A DNA stretch of 64,000 bases from Rhodobacteraceae bacterium SB2. GTDB lineage: Bacteria > Pseudomonadota > Alphaproteobacteria > Rhodobacterales > Rhodobacteraceae. The notes under the pieces are model-generated. The model saw only the letters and a list, made by a program, of their open reading frames with translations. It was not told the DNA's origin and did no database searches. The position numbers were made by a program, and so were the translations under genes. Where the stretch lies: assembly GCA_001642945.1 (NCBI GenBank), contig LGRT01000034.1, forward strand, positions 186,001 to 250,000, in the 5' to 3' direction. Each line of letters begins with the position of its first letter. Within the stretch, counting starts at the first letter, position 1. Of the stretch, positions 19,435-27,949 are shown piece after piece.

Positions 19435-20181
19435 TTATTCCCTTGAAACATAAGTTTGGGCCGTCATTTGGTGATACGTGATGCCCTTTAATCCAAGATC
19501 AACGGGTTCAGGATCAACCACTTCAATTTTGGCGCCAGAGGCCAACGCATAGCGGAGCGCGATATTTGTAATATTCACGCTGAATGAAGTTCCCATAAAA
19601 ACAAAATGCTCCGCCTCACGCATCCAGCTTTCCGCCAGAGACATGCGGTACAGCTCTGTATAATATTCATCGAATAATAGTACGAAAGGCTTCAAAGAAT
19701 GCTCTACTGCTGGGGCCAGGGTGGTTTTGGAAATTTTAAAGGCCTCTAATAACGCGGCTTTAACCTCGGCATCGTTTTCAAGGTTAGAACAGGTTGCGAC
19801 AACCTTTTCCCAAGGCGCATCAATCAGATCTACCTCATCGCCTTGAGCATGCAACACCGTTACCTTATCCAACCGACCATGGATCGGAATATAATCAGTA
19901 TTGCCCGCCTTCCCGTCTAATCCATCAATGTTTTGGGTGATAAGTTTCTTGCCAGCCAACCAATCATGCACATTATTCGGCTGAATATGCCGATAGGAGG
20001 CAAAACGCCGGAAGTACCATAGAAGAAATTCATCTGGATGGGTCAAATACATGGCACGAGTGGCAATTTCTTGAGGTGTATAATTCACGCTCCCGATTGT
20101 CCAAAAACCATCTTTGCCTCTGAAGGTTGGAATGCCACTTTCCGCACTGACGCCGGCGCCGGTGATGTATAATATGGACAT
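19435..20181 (-). CDS. Sir2-family NAD-dependent protein deacylase lacking zinc cysteines
   Basis: 248 residues. The Rossmann part has the sirtuin motifs GAGVSAESGIPTFRG at residue 8, TQNIDGLD near 103 and the catalytic His in IPIHG near 120, then MGTSFSVN and VVDPEP for NAD binding. The zinc module normally shown by two CxxC pairs after the catalytic His is missing: only one Cys (VATCSN) occurs in the whole protein. It could be a zinc-free sirtuin or an NAD-binding relative with another activity. The next gene downstream is the MOSC protein. Confidence 0.85.
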   Translation of the reverse strand: MSILYITGAGVSAESGIPTFRGKDGFWTIGSVNYTPQEIATRAMYLTHPDEFLLWYFRRFASYRHIQPNNVHDWLAGKKLITQNIDGLDGKAGNTDYIPIHGRLDKVTVLHAQGDEVDLIDAPWEKVVATCSNLENDAEVKAALLEAFKISKTTLAPAVEHSLKPFVLLFDEYYTELYRMSLAESWMREAEHFVFMGTSFSVNITNIALRYALASGAKIEVVDPEPVDLGLKGITYHQMTAQTYVSRE

Positions 20182-20370
20182 TTCTTTTCCTTCTAGTGGT
20201 TCAGAAATTACGCCGCGTTGTAAAGCTTATGTTCATCTGCAAAACAACTTTACATAGATAAGACTTTATCAACCGCAATGTTTTTCTGCCCCTATTTAAG
20301 CATTAACAGCCCCATCTTTCTTAGCTTCAAACCTAAAATTCAACACCGCGCCCGCAACAGGCTCTCCCCC

Positions 20371-21156
20371 TTAATTGGCATCCAAAACGGCGTGAAGAAA
20401 CTGTTTCGTTCTTTCATTTTTAGGATTGTCCAATAGCTCTTTTGGGGGGCCCTGTTCCAAAATCTTTCCTTCCGTGAAAAAACAAACGCGATCCGATATT
20501 TCTCTGGCAAACCCCATTTGATGCGTGACCATGATCATTGTCAGATCATATTCCTTATTCAGCGACCGGATAACATTCAAAACCTCTCCCACCACTTCTG
20601 GATCCAGAGCAGATGTGATTTCATCCAAAAGCATGAGCTTTGGACGCATCGCAAGCGCCCGTGCTATCGCCACCCTTTGCTGTTGACCGCCGGATAAACG
20701 GCTTGGGTGCTGGTCTTTCTTACTGCTCAAGCCGACCAATTCAAGCAATTCAAGCGCCCGTTCTTCGGCAGCCTCTTTATTCATACCAAGGACTTGCATT
20801 GGCGCTTCGATACAATTTTGTAGCGCCGTCATATGCGGGAACAAATTAAACTGTTGAAAGACCATCCCGATTTTGGAGCGACGTTGCCTAAGATGCTTTT
20901 CATCCGCTTCAATGATCGAGCCGTTAGAAGCCATATGGGTAAGCGGCGCGCCATCAAAATGAATTACACCACCATCGATTTTCTCTAACGTCATCAGCAC
21001 TCTGAGCACGGTTGTTTTCCCTGAGCCAGACGGACCAATGATTGATATCATTTCATTTTTTTTAATCTCTAAGTTCAGTTTATCGAGGACAACAAGGTCA
21101 CCATACCTTTTTGTCACCTGATCAAACTTAACGATACAATCATCTTTTTCTGCCAT
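20371..21156 (-). CDS. Polar amino-acid ABC transporter ATP-binding protein (EhuA-like)
   Basis: 261 residues. Walker A GPSGSGKTT near residue 40, signature LSGGQQQRVAIARAL, Walker B LMLLDEITSALDPE and the switch His in VTHQMGFA. It belongs to the GlnQ/EhuA group that energises uptake of polar amino acids and related zwitterions. It is the last gene of the transporter, 18 bases after the second permease, in the order binding protein, permease, permease, ATPase. The substrate is not fixed by sequence. Confidence 0.92.
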   Translation of the reverse strand: MAEKDDCIVKFDQVTKRYGDLVVLDKLNLEIKKNEMISIIGPSGSGKTTVLRVLMTLEKIDGGVIHFDGAPLTHMASNGSIIEADEKHLRQRRSKIGMVFQQFNLFPHMTALQNCIEAPMQVLGMNKEAAEERALELLELVGLSSKKDQHPSRLSGGQQQRVAIARALAMRPKLMLLDEITSALDPEVVGEVLNVIRSLNKEYDLTMIMVTHQMGFAREISDRVCFFTEGKILEQGPPKELLDNPKNERTKQFLHAVLDAN

Positions 21157-21174
21157 GTCTCAACTTTTCTATTA

Positions 21175-21852
21175 CTACCGAGTCGTTTTGCCTTGAGCTT
21201 TGTTCACGCGCTTCTCAAGCCGTCGCACCCACATTGCGGCTGGAATTGATAAGGTCAAAAAGATCAATCCAACCATCGTATAGGGCTCTAAATATCTATA
21301 ATTATAACCTCCAACGGCAGTGGCGGCGTGAAACAGCTCGGCCACCCCAATGGTTGACAGCAAGGGTGTATCTTTAAAAATACCCACGAGATAATTCCCC
21401 ATGCCAGGAATAGCGATTGGGAATGCTTGCGGCAGTATAATTCTTCTATAGGCATAAACATTAGAGAAATTTAACGCTCGGCAAGCTTCCCATTGAGCTT
21501 TGGGAACGGCTTCTAAAGCCCCCCGGTAAACCTCGCAGAGATACGTTCCAAAATGTAGGCCAATGGTGAGCATCCCGCAGACCCAAGCCGACAGCGTTAT
21601 TCCGAATTGAGGCAACACAAAATAAACGAAAAACAATTGTATCAAAAGCGGCGTCGAGCGAATAAACTCGACAATCTCTCTGGTGATCATATTCAGTATT
21701 TTAGATGATGTTTTTTGCCCCAAAAGAAAAACCAAACCCACGAGGACCGCAATCAAATATCCAATACCAGCTGCAAGAATGGTGTTGCCCGTTGCACGGA
21801 TAAGCGTTGGCAAAATTTCGTAGGCAAAATCCCATCTGAACCCAATTTCCAT
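21175..21852 (-). CDS. Polar amino-acid ABC transporter permease (second)
   Basis: 225 residues with about five membrane segments and the HisM/GlnP permease motif EVYRGALEAVPKAQWEACRAL near residue 120, the loop that docks on the ATPase. It starts 3 bases after the first permease gene ends on the same strand. The pair would form a heterodimeric channel. It is EhuD-like in position and length. Confidence 0.9.
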   Translation of the reverse strand: MEIGFRWDFAYEILPTLIRATGNTILAAGIGYLIAVLVGLVFLLGQKTSSKILNMITREIVEFIRSTPLLIQLFFVYFVLPQFGITLSAWVCGMLTIGLHFGTYLCEVYRGALEAVPKAQWEACRALNFSNVYAYRRIILPQAFPIAIPGMGNYLVGIFKDTPLLSTIGVAELFHAATAVGGYNYRYLEPYTMVGLIFLTLSIPAAMWVRRLEKRVNKAQGKTTR

Positions 21853-21855
21853 TGT

Positions 21856-22527
21856 TCAATGATCTCCCTGTCCAACTTTTCTTGCGGCTACAACTTCTAG
21901 CCACCGCAAGAACGGAACAAGTGCAAACCGCGCCATGATATAATAGATCAGCAAGGCTGTTCCGAAGCTTTGAGCTGACAGCCATGTGATAGAATTAATT
22001 TGTCGGGCTTCAAAAGTTAAATCAACAACGGTAACCAAAGCAACAAGCGCCGTTGCCTTCAACAATTCCACGGTTAAATTCGAAATGGGTGGCAGAATTA
22101 TGGGAAAAATCTGCGGAATAATTATCCTGCTCATGCGTTTCGCAGGTGTAAAGTTAAGCGCATGCGCTGCCTCCCATTGGCCTTGAGGCACAGCCAGTAT
22201 TCCGGCTCGGACCACTTCTGCACCATACGCCCCAAAATTGAGCCCCAGCGCAAGCACACCGGCAGAAAATGCCTCTAAAGACACGCCAAAGAAGGGTAAG
22301 ACATAATAGGCCCAAAACAATTGGACCAACAAAGAAGTTCCCCTGAAAAACTCAATATAGACAGTTGCTATTCCCTGAATGGCTGCATTTTTCGACAGGC
22401 GCATCAATCCAAAAATCATGGAGATAATAAGAAAAAGAAAAAAGGAACATGCGAACACTTTCACGGTCGTGACTGTTCCAAATAACAGGGTGCCGCCGTG
22501 TTCGGACAAGAACTGTAAATAATTCAA
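21856..22527 (-). CDS. Polar amino-acid ABC transporter permease (first)
   Basis: 223 residues, hydrophobic throughout, with the conserved amino-acid permease loop AEVVRAGILAVPQGQWEAA near residue 105. It is EhuC-like. The gene follows the binding-protein gene after a 69-base gap that contains a 9-bp hairpin, which may reduce expression of the membrane and ATPase genes relative to the binding protein. Confidence 0.9.
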   Translation of the reverse strand: MNYLQFLSEHGGTLLFGTVTTVKVFACSFFLFLIISMIFGLMRLSKNAAIQGIATVYIEFFRGTSLLVQLFWAYYVLPFFGVSLEAFSAGVLALGLNFGAYGAEVVRAGILAVPQGQWEAAHALNFTPAKRMSRIIIPQIFPIILPPISNLTVELLKATALVALVTVVDLTFEARQINSITWLSAQSFGTALLIYYIMARFALVPFLRWLEVVAARKVGQGDH

Positions 22528-22551
22528 TGTTCAGCCTTAATGATCTTAAAG

Positions 22552-22576
22552 CAGACGACCCAAAACAGGCCGTCTG
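22552..22576 (-). terminator. Intercistronic hairpin after the binding-protein gene
   Basis: On the coding strand CAGACGGCC-TGTTTTG-GGTCGTCTG forms a 9-bp stem with one G-U pair. There is no U-run after it in the minus direction, so it is more likely a message-stabilising or partial-stop hairpin than a full terminator. The position, between binding protein and first permease, is the common place for such elements. Confidence 0.55.
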
Positions 22577-22596
22577 ATTTTTACGTAAAAAAGGGT

Positions 22597-23442
22597 TTAT
22601 TTGGTTGAGCAAGCCCATTCGGTTGTCATAGAGGCCGGTGGCAATTGCGCGCGATCGTACCCATATTGACCTGCACGTTCCAGCATAGTGTCAGGATTTG
22701 CCAATACCTTCGCCAAAGCGGCGTTGAACGCTTGTCTGAATTCCTCATCAGATTTTCTAAAGCCAATTCCAACGACATTTAAAGTTTCTTTCGGCATAAG
22801 TTTAGGGTCAGTCACTTCAAATTGGCCACCGGTTTTTTCTTCATGCTCTTTCGCGCCAAAAAACGTTTGCACCGCAACATCTGCTCGGCCGGCTTTCATT
22901 GCAGCTAAAATGCCCACTTCGCCTTCAACCAAAAGCATTTGGCTGTCTGGCACGCCATATTTCTTTGCCGCTTCAACCGTGTTGAAGCCCGTGCCTGTAA
23001 CCAGCTTGGCACCCGTGTCGATGACATCTTGATAGTTGTTGATATTCTTTGGGTTTCCTTTGGGGACCAACATTGCATCACCGAAAACACCAATAGGATC
23101 TGAGAAGTTTATGTTTTCACATCTACTTTTTAAAATATACATGCCGCCTGTGATCATGTCCGAGCGGTTTGCATTTATCCCAGGGATCAGACCAGACCAT
23201 TCAAAAACTTTCGTTTCATGCTCGTCTATACCCATTTCTTCCAATACGGTCAAAGCTATCGCGTTCACAAAACCCAAAGCTTCGCCATTGTCACCCGCGT
23301 AGGCCCAAGGCACCGCTGTTCCGAACCCAAGCCTTAATTTATCTCCATTTGCCAATCGTTCCGTCAATGTTTCTGCCTGAACAGAAGACACCGTAAATAC
23401 TGATGCCAAAAGGACCGTCGCTACTTTAAAGAATCGTGTCAT
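22597..23442 (-). CDS. Polar amino-acid ABC transporter periplasmic binding protein (EhuB-like)
   Basis: 281 residues from the ATG at 23442, which has GGGGAAAG six bases upstream; in-frame extensions to 23499 are rejected. A signal peptide (about 22 residues, cleavage after VQA) leads a SBP_bac_3 type protein with FEWSGLIPGINANRSDMI and RCENINFSDPIG, the ligand-pocket region. This region resembles EhuB, the ectoine/hydroxyectoine binding protein, but no ectoine-degradation genes are near, so related zwitterions or amino acids remain possible. Confidence 0.88.
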   Translation of the reverse strand: MTRFFKVATVLLASVFTVSSVQAETLTERLANGDKLRLGFGTAVPWAYAGDNGEALGFVNAIALTVLEEMGIDEHETKVFEWSGLIPGINANRSDMITGGMYILKSRCENINFSDPIGVFGDAMLVPKGNPKNINNYQDVIDTGAKLVTGTGFNTVEAAKKYGVPDSQMLLVEGEVGILAAMKAGRADVAVQTFFGAKEHEEKTGGQFEVTDPKLMPKETLNVVGIGFRKSDEEFRQAFNAALAKVLANPDTMLERAGQYGYDRAQLPPASMTTEWACSTK

Positions 23443-23494
23443 TGCTTTCCCCATCTGATAATACAATTTGACTTGTACCAAAAATAAAACATCG

Positions 23495-23515
23495 TGCATA
23501 GTTTGTTAACATGCA
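23495..23515. promoter_or_regulatory. Imperfect palindrome in the divergent transporter/Lrp promoter region
   Basis: TGCAT and ATGCA arms flank an 11-base AT-rich centre within the 157-base gap between the binding-protein gene and the Lrp-type gene. This is the kind of site and position expected for an Lrp-family regulator acting on the transporter, but the symmetry is short. Confidence 0.25.
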
Positions 23516-23599
23516 GAGCAAGTAAAACTTAATTTTATGATAGATTAATTGCGACAATGCACAAAATTACGACAAAGTTTATCAAATAAGAGGACTTTT

Positions 23600-24079
23600 A
23601 TGAAGGAAAATATCACGAGCGCTGATGCGATTATTTTAAATTTACTGCAAAAAGATGCAAAACTTGGCTTAGATGTTCTGGCTTATGAAACTGGCTTATC
23701 CGTGGCATCGGTTCAAAGGCGTCTAAAGTCTTTGAGAACCAGAAAACTCATCCTTGGGGACGTCGCGATTGTAGATCCGGTAAAAGTTGGTCTGCCAATG
23801 ACCTTCATCGTATTGGTTGAGCTGGAGCGGGAACGCATTGATCAAATAGATGCATTTATTCGCCGTGCCCAAGATGAGCCCTTGGTTCAACAATGTTATT
23901 ACGTAACCGGTGAAGCTGATTTTTGTTTAATCTGCGTCGCTAAAAGTATGTTTGACTTTGAAGATTTAACAAAACGCCTCTTTTTTGAAAACTCTAACGT
24001 CCGACGTTTCAGAACGTCTGTCGCTATGGGAAACAAAAAAGTAAGCCTCAAAATACCAGTAGAACCCAATATAACTTAA
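23600..24079 (+). CDS. Lrp/AsnC-family transcriptional regulator
   Basis: 159 residues from the ATG at 23600, preceded by AAGAGGA at 6 bases. N-terminal winged helix-turn-helix (about residues 5-55, with LAYETGLSVASVQRRLKSL) and C-terminal RAM domain (about 70-150, VQQCYYVTGEADFCLIC), the usual effector and oligomerisation module. It is divergent from the amino-acid transporter, which is its most likely target. The family typically senses amino acids. Confidence 0.92.
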   Translation: MKENITSADAIILNLLQKDAKLGLDVLAYETGLSVASVQRRLKSLRTRKLILGDVAIVDPVKVGLPMTFIVLVELERERIDQIDAFIRRAQDEPLVQQCYYVTGEADFCLICVAKSMFDFEDLTKRLFFENSNVRRFRTSVAMGNKKVSLKIPVEPNIT

Positions 24080-24450
24080 CATTTATGTCGTAATAGCACG
24101 TAAGATCTTTTAGGCCTCTCTCTTGAACCATAATATTCTAGAGCAAATTGTTAGATAACAGATTTGAAGCCTTTTATCGCCCCTACGGACCGTTGCGCGA
24201 CTTTCCACCCGTTTGATTTCAAGTGGGAATACCTTGAAAATCAGAGCTGTGTTTGGCAAACAAGCCCAGCTAAAATGGAGCTGACACGCATCTGGAACTG
24301 ACATGATATCCCTTTTTTCCGCTAGGTAAATTGATCGGCTTATGTTGCTGATAGATTTAAGTAACGTAACTTTTAGTGATGTACGGCCGGCAATAATGGG
24401 TCCAAAGATCAGCCAGCACGCGCCTTGTAAATAAGATTGTGGTGACCAAA
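24080..24450. other. Non-coding gap between the Lrp gene and the LprI-like gene
   Basis: About 370 bases, AT-rich. No ORF with a ribosome site is seen. A stretch around 24160-24220 reads RFEAFYRPYGPLRDFPPV before a stop, which could be a fragment of an old gene, but I cannot name it. Confidence 0.4.
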
Positions 24451-25212
24451 ATGTTGAACATGATCAGGTTGTTGGTATTAAGTGTTTCTTTTATTGCAGT
24501 ATGCGCGCATGTAAGTGTGGCTGCCAGCTTTGACTGCAATAATGCACTTAATGAGACTGAGATCGTAATTTGTGATAATCCGCAGTTATCTGCCTTGGAT
24601 AACCTTATCGGTGTGTGGTGGAAAACTGATCGACAACCCATAGGTGATACAGAAAACCCAACAGTGGACAGCCAGCGTGAATGGGTTAAGCGCAGAAACA
24701 CTTGCGCCAGCGATCAAATTTGCATCTTAGCCTATTACAAATCTCGTATTGAAGAGTTTGGATTTGGAACTGTTGGCATATTTGATCACGCGAAGGGAAA
24801 ACCAGAATTTTTTTTGTACTCTGAACTTTTCTATGCATACCAGTCATCAGGATTTTTATATCGTTTTACAAACGCTGAAAGAAAGGCAGGTCAAGCCAAA
24901 CTGGAAAATCCAACAATCATAATCCCTGACCTGCGATATTTGGAAAAAATAAATTCATGCAATAAAAACTCAATTAAAGCAGAAGTTCTCTTGGTGAAAG
25001 CGACATTCAAAGATGTCCTTGGAGTTAACTTATCGAATAATGGGCAAGTTATGAAAGAAATTGGCACCCATGCAAAGTGGGCGGGACACGGAGATCAAAG
25101 TTCGTCAGTGCGTTATCGCCTGATAAATGGCGACTTTATCCCTTATAAAATTTTAATCGACTCTTGTCTCGATAACATCAGCAATCAAGTGGAAGTAATA
25201 TTTGAACAGTAA
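24451..25212 (+). CDS. Secreted protein with LprI/DUF1311-like N-terminal domain
   Basis: 253 residues. A signal peptide (to about VSVAA) is followed by FDCNNALNETEIVICDNPQLSALD and then RNTCASDQICILAYYKSRI, the Cys pattern of the LprI/DUF1311 family, which includes lysozyme inhibitors. The remaining 150 residues match nothing I know. In-frame GTG codons at 24439 precede it; the ATG at 24451 follows GGTGA at 5 bases. Low GC compared with the core genes. It is alone, with long non-coding flanks. Confidence 0.7.
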   Translation: MLNMIRLLVLSVSFIAVCAHVSVAASFDCNNALNETEIVICDNPQLSALDNLIGVWWKTDRQPIGDTENPTVDSQREWVKRRNTCASDQICILAYYKSRIEEFGFGTVGIFDHAKGKPEFFLYSELFYAYQSSGFLYRFTNAERKAGQAKLENPTIIIPDLRYLEKINSCNKNSIKAEVLLVKATFKDVLGVNLSNNGQVMKEIGTHAKWAGHGDQSSSVRYRLINGDFIPYKILIDSCLDNISNQVEVIFEQ

Positions 25213-25782
25213 CCTAGCCCAAAAAAATGTGCACTTTGCCAACCGTCCAAGAAAAGCGGTTTTCTATTTTCATGCATAGTAAGGAGCTCTAGCAAGAAGG
25301 CAGAATGGTAGGCTTTTTAACTAAACCCAGTTTCTTCGCAGAGGCATGAACCGCAATGCCAATCGTTCGAAAAAGAATAAAAATAGACAATCATTCAATA
25401 CTTTACGACTTCAAAGTTGCCAAGAACGTTAAAGCGCATATACGCAAGTTTTCTATTATCCCAAATATCAGCTTATATCGCAATCTTATGTATGCTTTAT
25501 AAGCATGAAACGCGCCGCAGTTTGATGGTTTTTAAAGCTGATCTGTCTTGCTTTTTCTCAATGCTACGATATCGCATTTCAACACTCGCCACTGGTCTTT
25601 TAGCAGAGTTTTAAGAAAACTTTGATATCGTCATCCACGCCGATTATTGGAAAACAATTTTCAAATTCCTGTTTTGAAAACATTGGTTTTGTCGGTCAGT
25701 GCCGTGTGAATCAACTCGACCAAGATATCAATTTCTGGCGCAGTTCTATCTGTTGCGCTGCACACAGAAGCTATTGAACTGA
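25213..25782. other. 570-base gap with possible gene remnants
   Basis: No convincing gene. On the minus strand around 25620-25790 two adjacent frames give short coding-like pieces (one with EIDILVELIHTALTDKT, the next MFSKQEFENCFPIIGVDDDI), as if a small gene had decayed by frameshift. I cannot assign a family. Confidence 0.35.
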
Positions 25783-25944
25783 TTATCTTTGCTTAGCACC
25801 AGTTTTACCTTTGCCGGCCCCCAATTGGCCTTTGCGCTTTGAAGACGACCTATTGGCCTCTTCGCTTTTGAATTTATTTTTTGCAAAAGACTGCTGCTTA
25901 TTTTTCAACATTTCAGCCATGCTGATTTTAGGTTTATCTGACAC
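25783..25944 (-). CDS. 53-residue lysine-rich basic protein, GTG start
   Basis: The frame encodes a small, strongly basic protein: SDKPKISMAEMLKNKQQSF in the N-half and a Ser/Lys/Gly-rich tail ending KGKTGAKQR. The GTG start at 25944 has AAGGGA six to eight bases upstream. MAEML... begins at an internal ATG that could also be used. The composition suggests a nucleic-acid- or ribosome-associated disordered protein; similar tiny basic proteins with an N-terminal MAEML motif exist in several bacteria as I remember. The stop lies in a gene-poor stretch. Function unknown. Confidence 0.55.
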   Translation of the reverse strand: MSDKPKISMAEMLKNKQQSFAKNKFKSEEANRSSSKRKGQLGAGKGKTGAKQR

Positions 25945-26368
25945 AAGGTTCCCTTTTCAAAAAAAGACCTTAGCAGACCAAGAGAGAATGACAATAAATG
26001 CACAGAGATCACTTCAAAGATTTTATGTTCAAAAAAATTCAATTCCGTGTTTTGGCACATAAAATTTTGCTTTTAACCGTTGTTCACATAGTTCTTCGTT
26101 GCTTATATGGCGGTGCTATGGCGGTTGTCCTCGCTTGCCGGATCACATCAGAATAGAGCGATCCTATCTGGGCATTTCAATTCTTAATAAAAAACGTATT
26201 AATATGTACGCTTTAATAATATGTTGTAACATAAGTAAAACAAACATTATCAACAAGTTATCCAATGATAACTTTCATATTTTAATGACAAATCAATTCG
26301 AGGATGTGAGTGTTTAAAGCATGATTAAGCTTTTTATTTAACAAACAAGCAGAGCAATAAGGGGCAGT
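25945..26368. other. AT-rich gap upstream of the cupin gene
   Basis: Over 400 bases without a supported gene. The notable element is the perfect palindrome at 26255-26274. The rest, including repeated TTAATA stretches around 26185-26225, looks like promoter DNA. Confidence 0.5.
26255..26274. promoter_or_regulatory. Perfect palindrome upstream of the cupin gene (candidate operator)
   Basis: AAGTTATC and GATAACTT are perfect 8-base arms around CAAT. It lies about 95 bases before the cupin start, a position suited to a repressor or activator site. No adjacent regulator gene. Confidence 0.4.
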
Positions 26369-26716
26369 TTGGAATGTAAAGATTTTTCCACACAAGCTGA
26401 CGAAGTGATGACACCTAACAATGCAAAAGTTGAAATGGTGAATGTTGGTGGTCAAAGAGTGATGAAAATTTTCGCAAAACCTGGCTGGAAATGGTTTACA
26501 GACATCAAACCTGTGGTCGGTACAGAAAGCTGCCAAGCAAAACATGTCAGCGTTATTGTCGAAGGTTCAATGACATGCAGGCATGAAGATGGGTCAGACA
26601 TGACCTATAATGCAGGAAGTGCTTATTCAATTGAACCAAGCCATGATGCTTGGGTAAATGGAGATACCGCCGCTGTCGCATACGAATTTCACGGTTTATG
26701 GAGTGGCAAAGGGTAA
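26369..26716 (+). CDS. Small cupin-domain protein
   Basis: 115 residues forming one cupin barrel: KHVSVIVEGSMTCRHEDGS (cupin motif 1 region) and GSAYSIEPSHDAWVNGD (motif 2 region, with His). The metal-ligand set of motif 1 is only partly kept. The first start in the frame is TTG at 26369, with AAGGGG four bases upstream; an ATG at 26408 would shorten the N-terminus by 13 residues. Small cupins of this sort are often ligand sensors or simple enzymes; no function is evident. It is isolated. Confidence 0.7.
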   Translation: MECKDFSTQADEVMTPNNAKVEMVNVGGQRVMKIFAKPGWKWFTDIKPVVGTESCQAKHVSVIVEGSMTCRHEDGSDMTYNAGSAYSIEPSHDAWVNGDTAAVAYEFHGLWSGKG

Positions 26717-27341
26717 AGCCGCCTGCTTGACGGCCCCAAACAAGCCTTAATGTAGCTAAGGGGCAGTCATGGTCTTCATGTTTGCCTCAAAGGGTATAGA
26801 AAAACTGTTGATCACCCGTACTAAAGGCGTTGAATATGTATTTGGCAAAGAGTTGTCACGCTTAAACGCTTTTTTTTGTTAAGATCATTCTGCTATCTTT
26901 TGATTTCAAAATATAAGAACGTGGGTGGGTGGGGTGCCGCTACATTTCTCTCGTAAGCGGGCTCCTTTTCGATGAAAAGCCCCTTCTCTGCGTTACTCAT
27001 ATTAGCTTTGGTTGTAATGTTTGCACTTGGCTTGCCGGAACGCTAAGACAACTTAAAAGATTGGCCAATCGGTCTTACATCATGCCCAACCCCATCATGT
27101 GATTTTCAATAATTTCGCTTGCGCGCGAAGCAAACTGACAAGACATTTAAATCGATGACAAGATTTTTCTGCCTAACTGTGCGGATACAAAATTGATCTA
27201 AATCTTATTTTTCATCGTATCTTATACATCAATTATAAAAAAGCATATGTCCTCTCCTATCTGCGCCAGTTGCCACTTTCGTTAACGCGGCTCAAGCCAC
27301 CGCTGATCAAGATGCGGCATAAAACAGTAAGGAAATAATTC
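26717..27341. other. 625-base gap; possible sRNA or tiny ORF
   Basis: No normal gene. A T8 run at about 26870-26878 follows AAACGC, with GCGTT about 35 bases before it, so a transcript may end here. A 24-codon ORF at 26972-27046 encodes a hydrophobic peptide (MKSPFSALLILALVVMFALG then LPER) but lacks a good ribosome site. The last 150 bases are promoter-like for the following lipoprotein/TPR pair. Confidence 0.35.
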
Positions 27342-27479
27342 ATGTTTTTGGCAAAAAAGATCTTGGCAACAAACCTCGTATTGACGGGAGCTTTAATCGG
27401 AACAGCTGCCCTCACAATTATAGCATATGGCTGCAAAAATAAAAAAGACAGCTCGATAACAGAGGAACGCACATCATGA
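27342..27479 (+). CDS. 45-residue membrane-anchored peptide (possible lipoprotein)
   Basis: A tiny gene with AAGGAA eight bases before its ATG. The product has a basic start (MFLAKKILATN), one hydrophobic segment (LVLTGALIGTAALTIIAYG) and a charged tail after Cys31; AYGC could act as a lipobox, otherwise it is a single-pass membrane peptide. Its stop overlaps the start of the next gene (ATGA), so the two are translationally coupled and probably work together. Confidence 0.6.
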   Translation: MFLAKKILATNLVLTGALIGTAALTIIAYGCKNKKDSSITEERTS

Positions 27480-27949
27480 AAAAGGCATTTGTGTTATTTC
27501 TAGGTGCATGCTTGATTGGCACCTTTACCTTTGCGGCGGGCAGTTCTAGCAACTCGTCTTCCAGCTCTGATCGATATGGAGCATCAAGTGCAGAAACAAA
27601 CCGCTTTTCCAAGATCAATGCTCTGATCAGGCTAGAAAAATTTGCTGAAGCACATGCCGAACTGAAAAACCTCTCGCCTCAAACAGACGAGGCAGAGCGT
27701 CAAAACCTTTTAGGGTTTACCGCTCGAAAATCTGGCGATTTGGCAGCAGCTGCCAGCTATTATAATACTGCATTGACGATTGACCCCAAACATATTGGCG
27801 CGCTGGAATATCAAGGCGAGTTATTTATTCAACTTGGCGATATTGAAAAGGCTCAGGGAAATTTAGCAAAATTAGAAAAGATATGCTGGCTTCCTTGCAA
27901 TGAAGAATATGAGCTTAGAAGTGCTTTAGAAAAAATGCTCACCAATTAA
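27476..27949 (+). CDS. Exported tetratricopeptide-repeat protein
   Basis: 157 residues: signal peptide (about 1-21), a serine-rich linker (SSSNSSSSS), then two or three TPR-like helix pairs (about residues 40-130, e.g. NLLGFTARKSGDLAAAASYY and GALEYQGELFIQLGDIEKA), ending with the conserved-looking LEKICWLPCNEEYEL with two Cys. Proteins with this C-terminus recur in alphaproteobacteria in my memory. TPRs mediate protein contacts in the periplasm; the partner is unknown. Coupled to the 45-residue peptide gene upstream. Confidence 0.75.
   Translation: MKKAFVLFLGACLIGTFTFAAGSSSNSSSSSDRYGASSAETNRFSKINALIRLEKFAEAHAELKNLSPQTDEAERQNLLGFTARKSGDLAAAASYYNTALTIDPKHIGALEYQGELFIQLGDIEKAQGNLAKLEKICWLPCNEEYELRSALEKMLTN

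Noticed and set aside
22597-23442. Naming the transporter ehuABCD outright
   Set aside because: The resemblance is real but eut genes and EnuR are missing and the gene order differs, so the ligand is left open.
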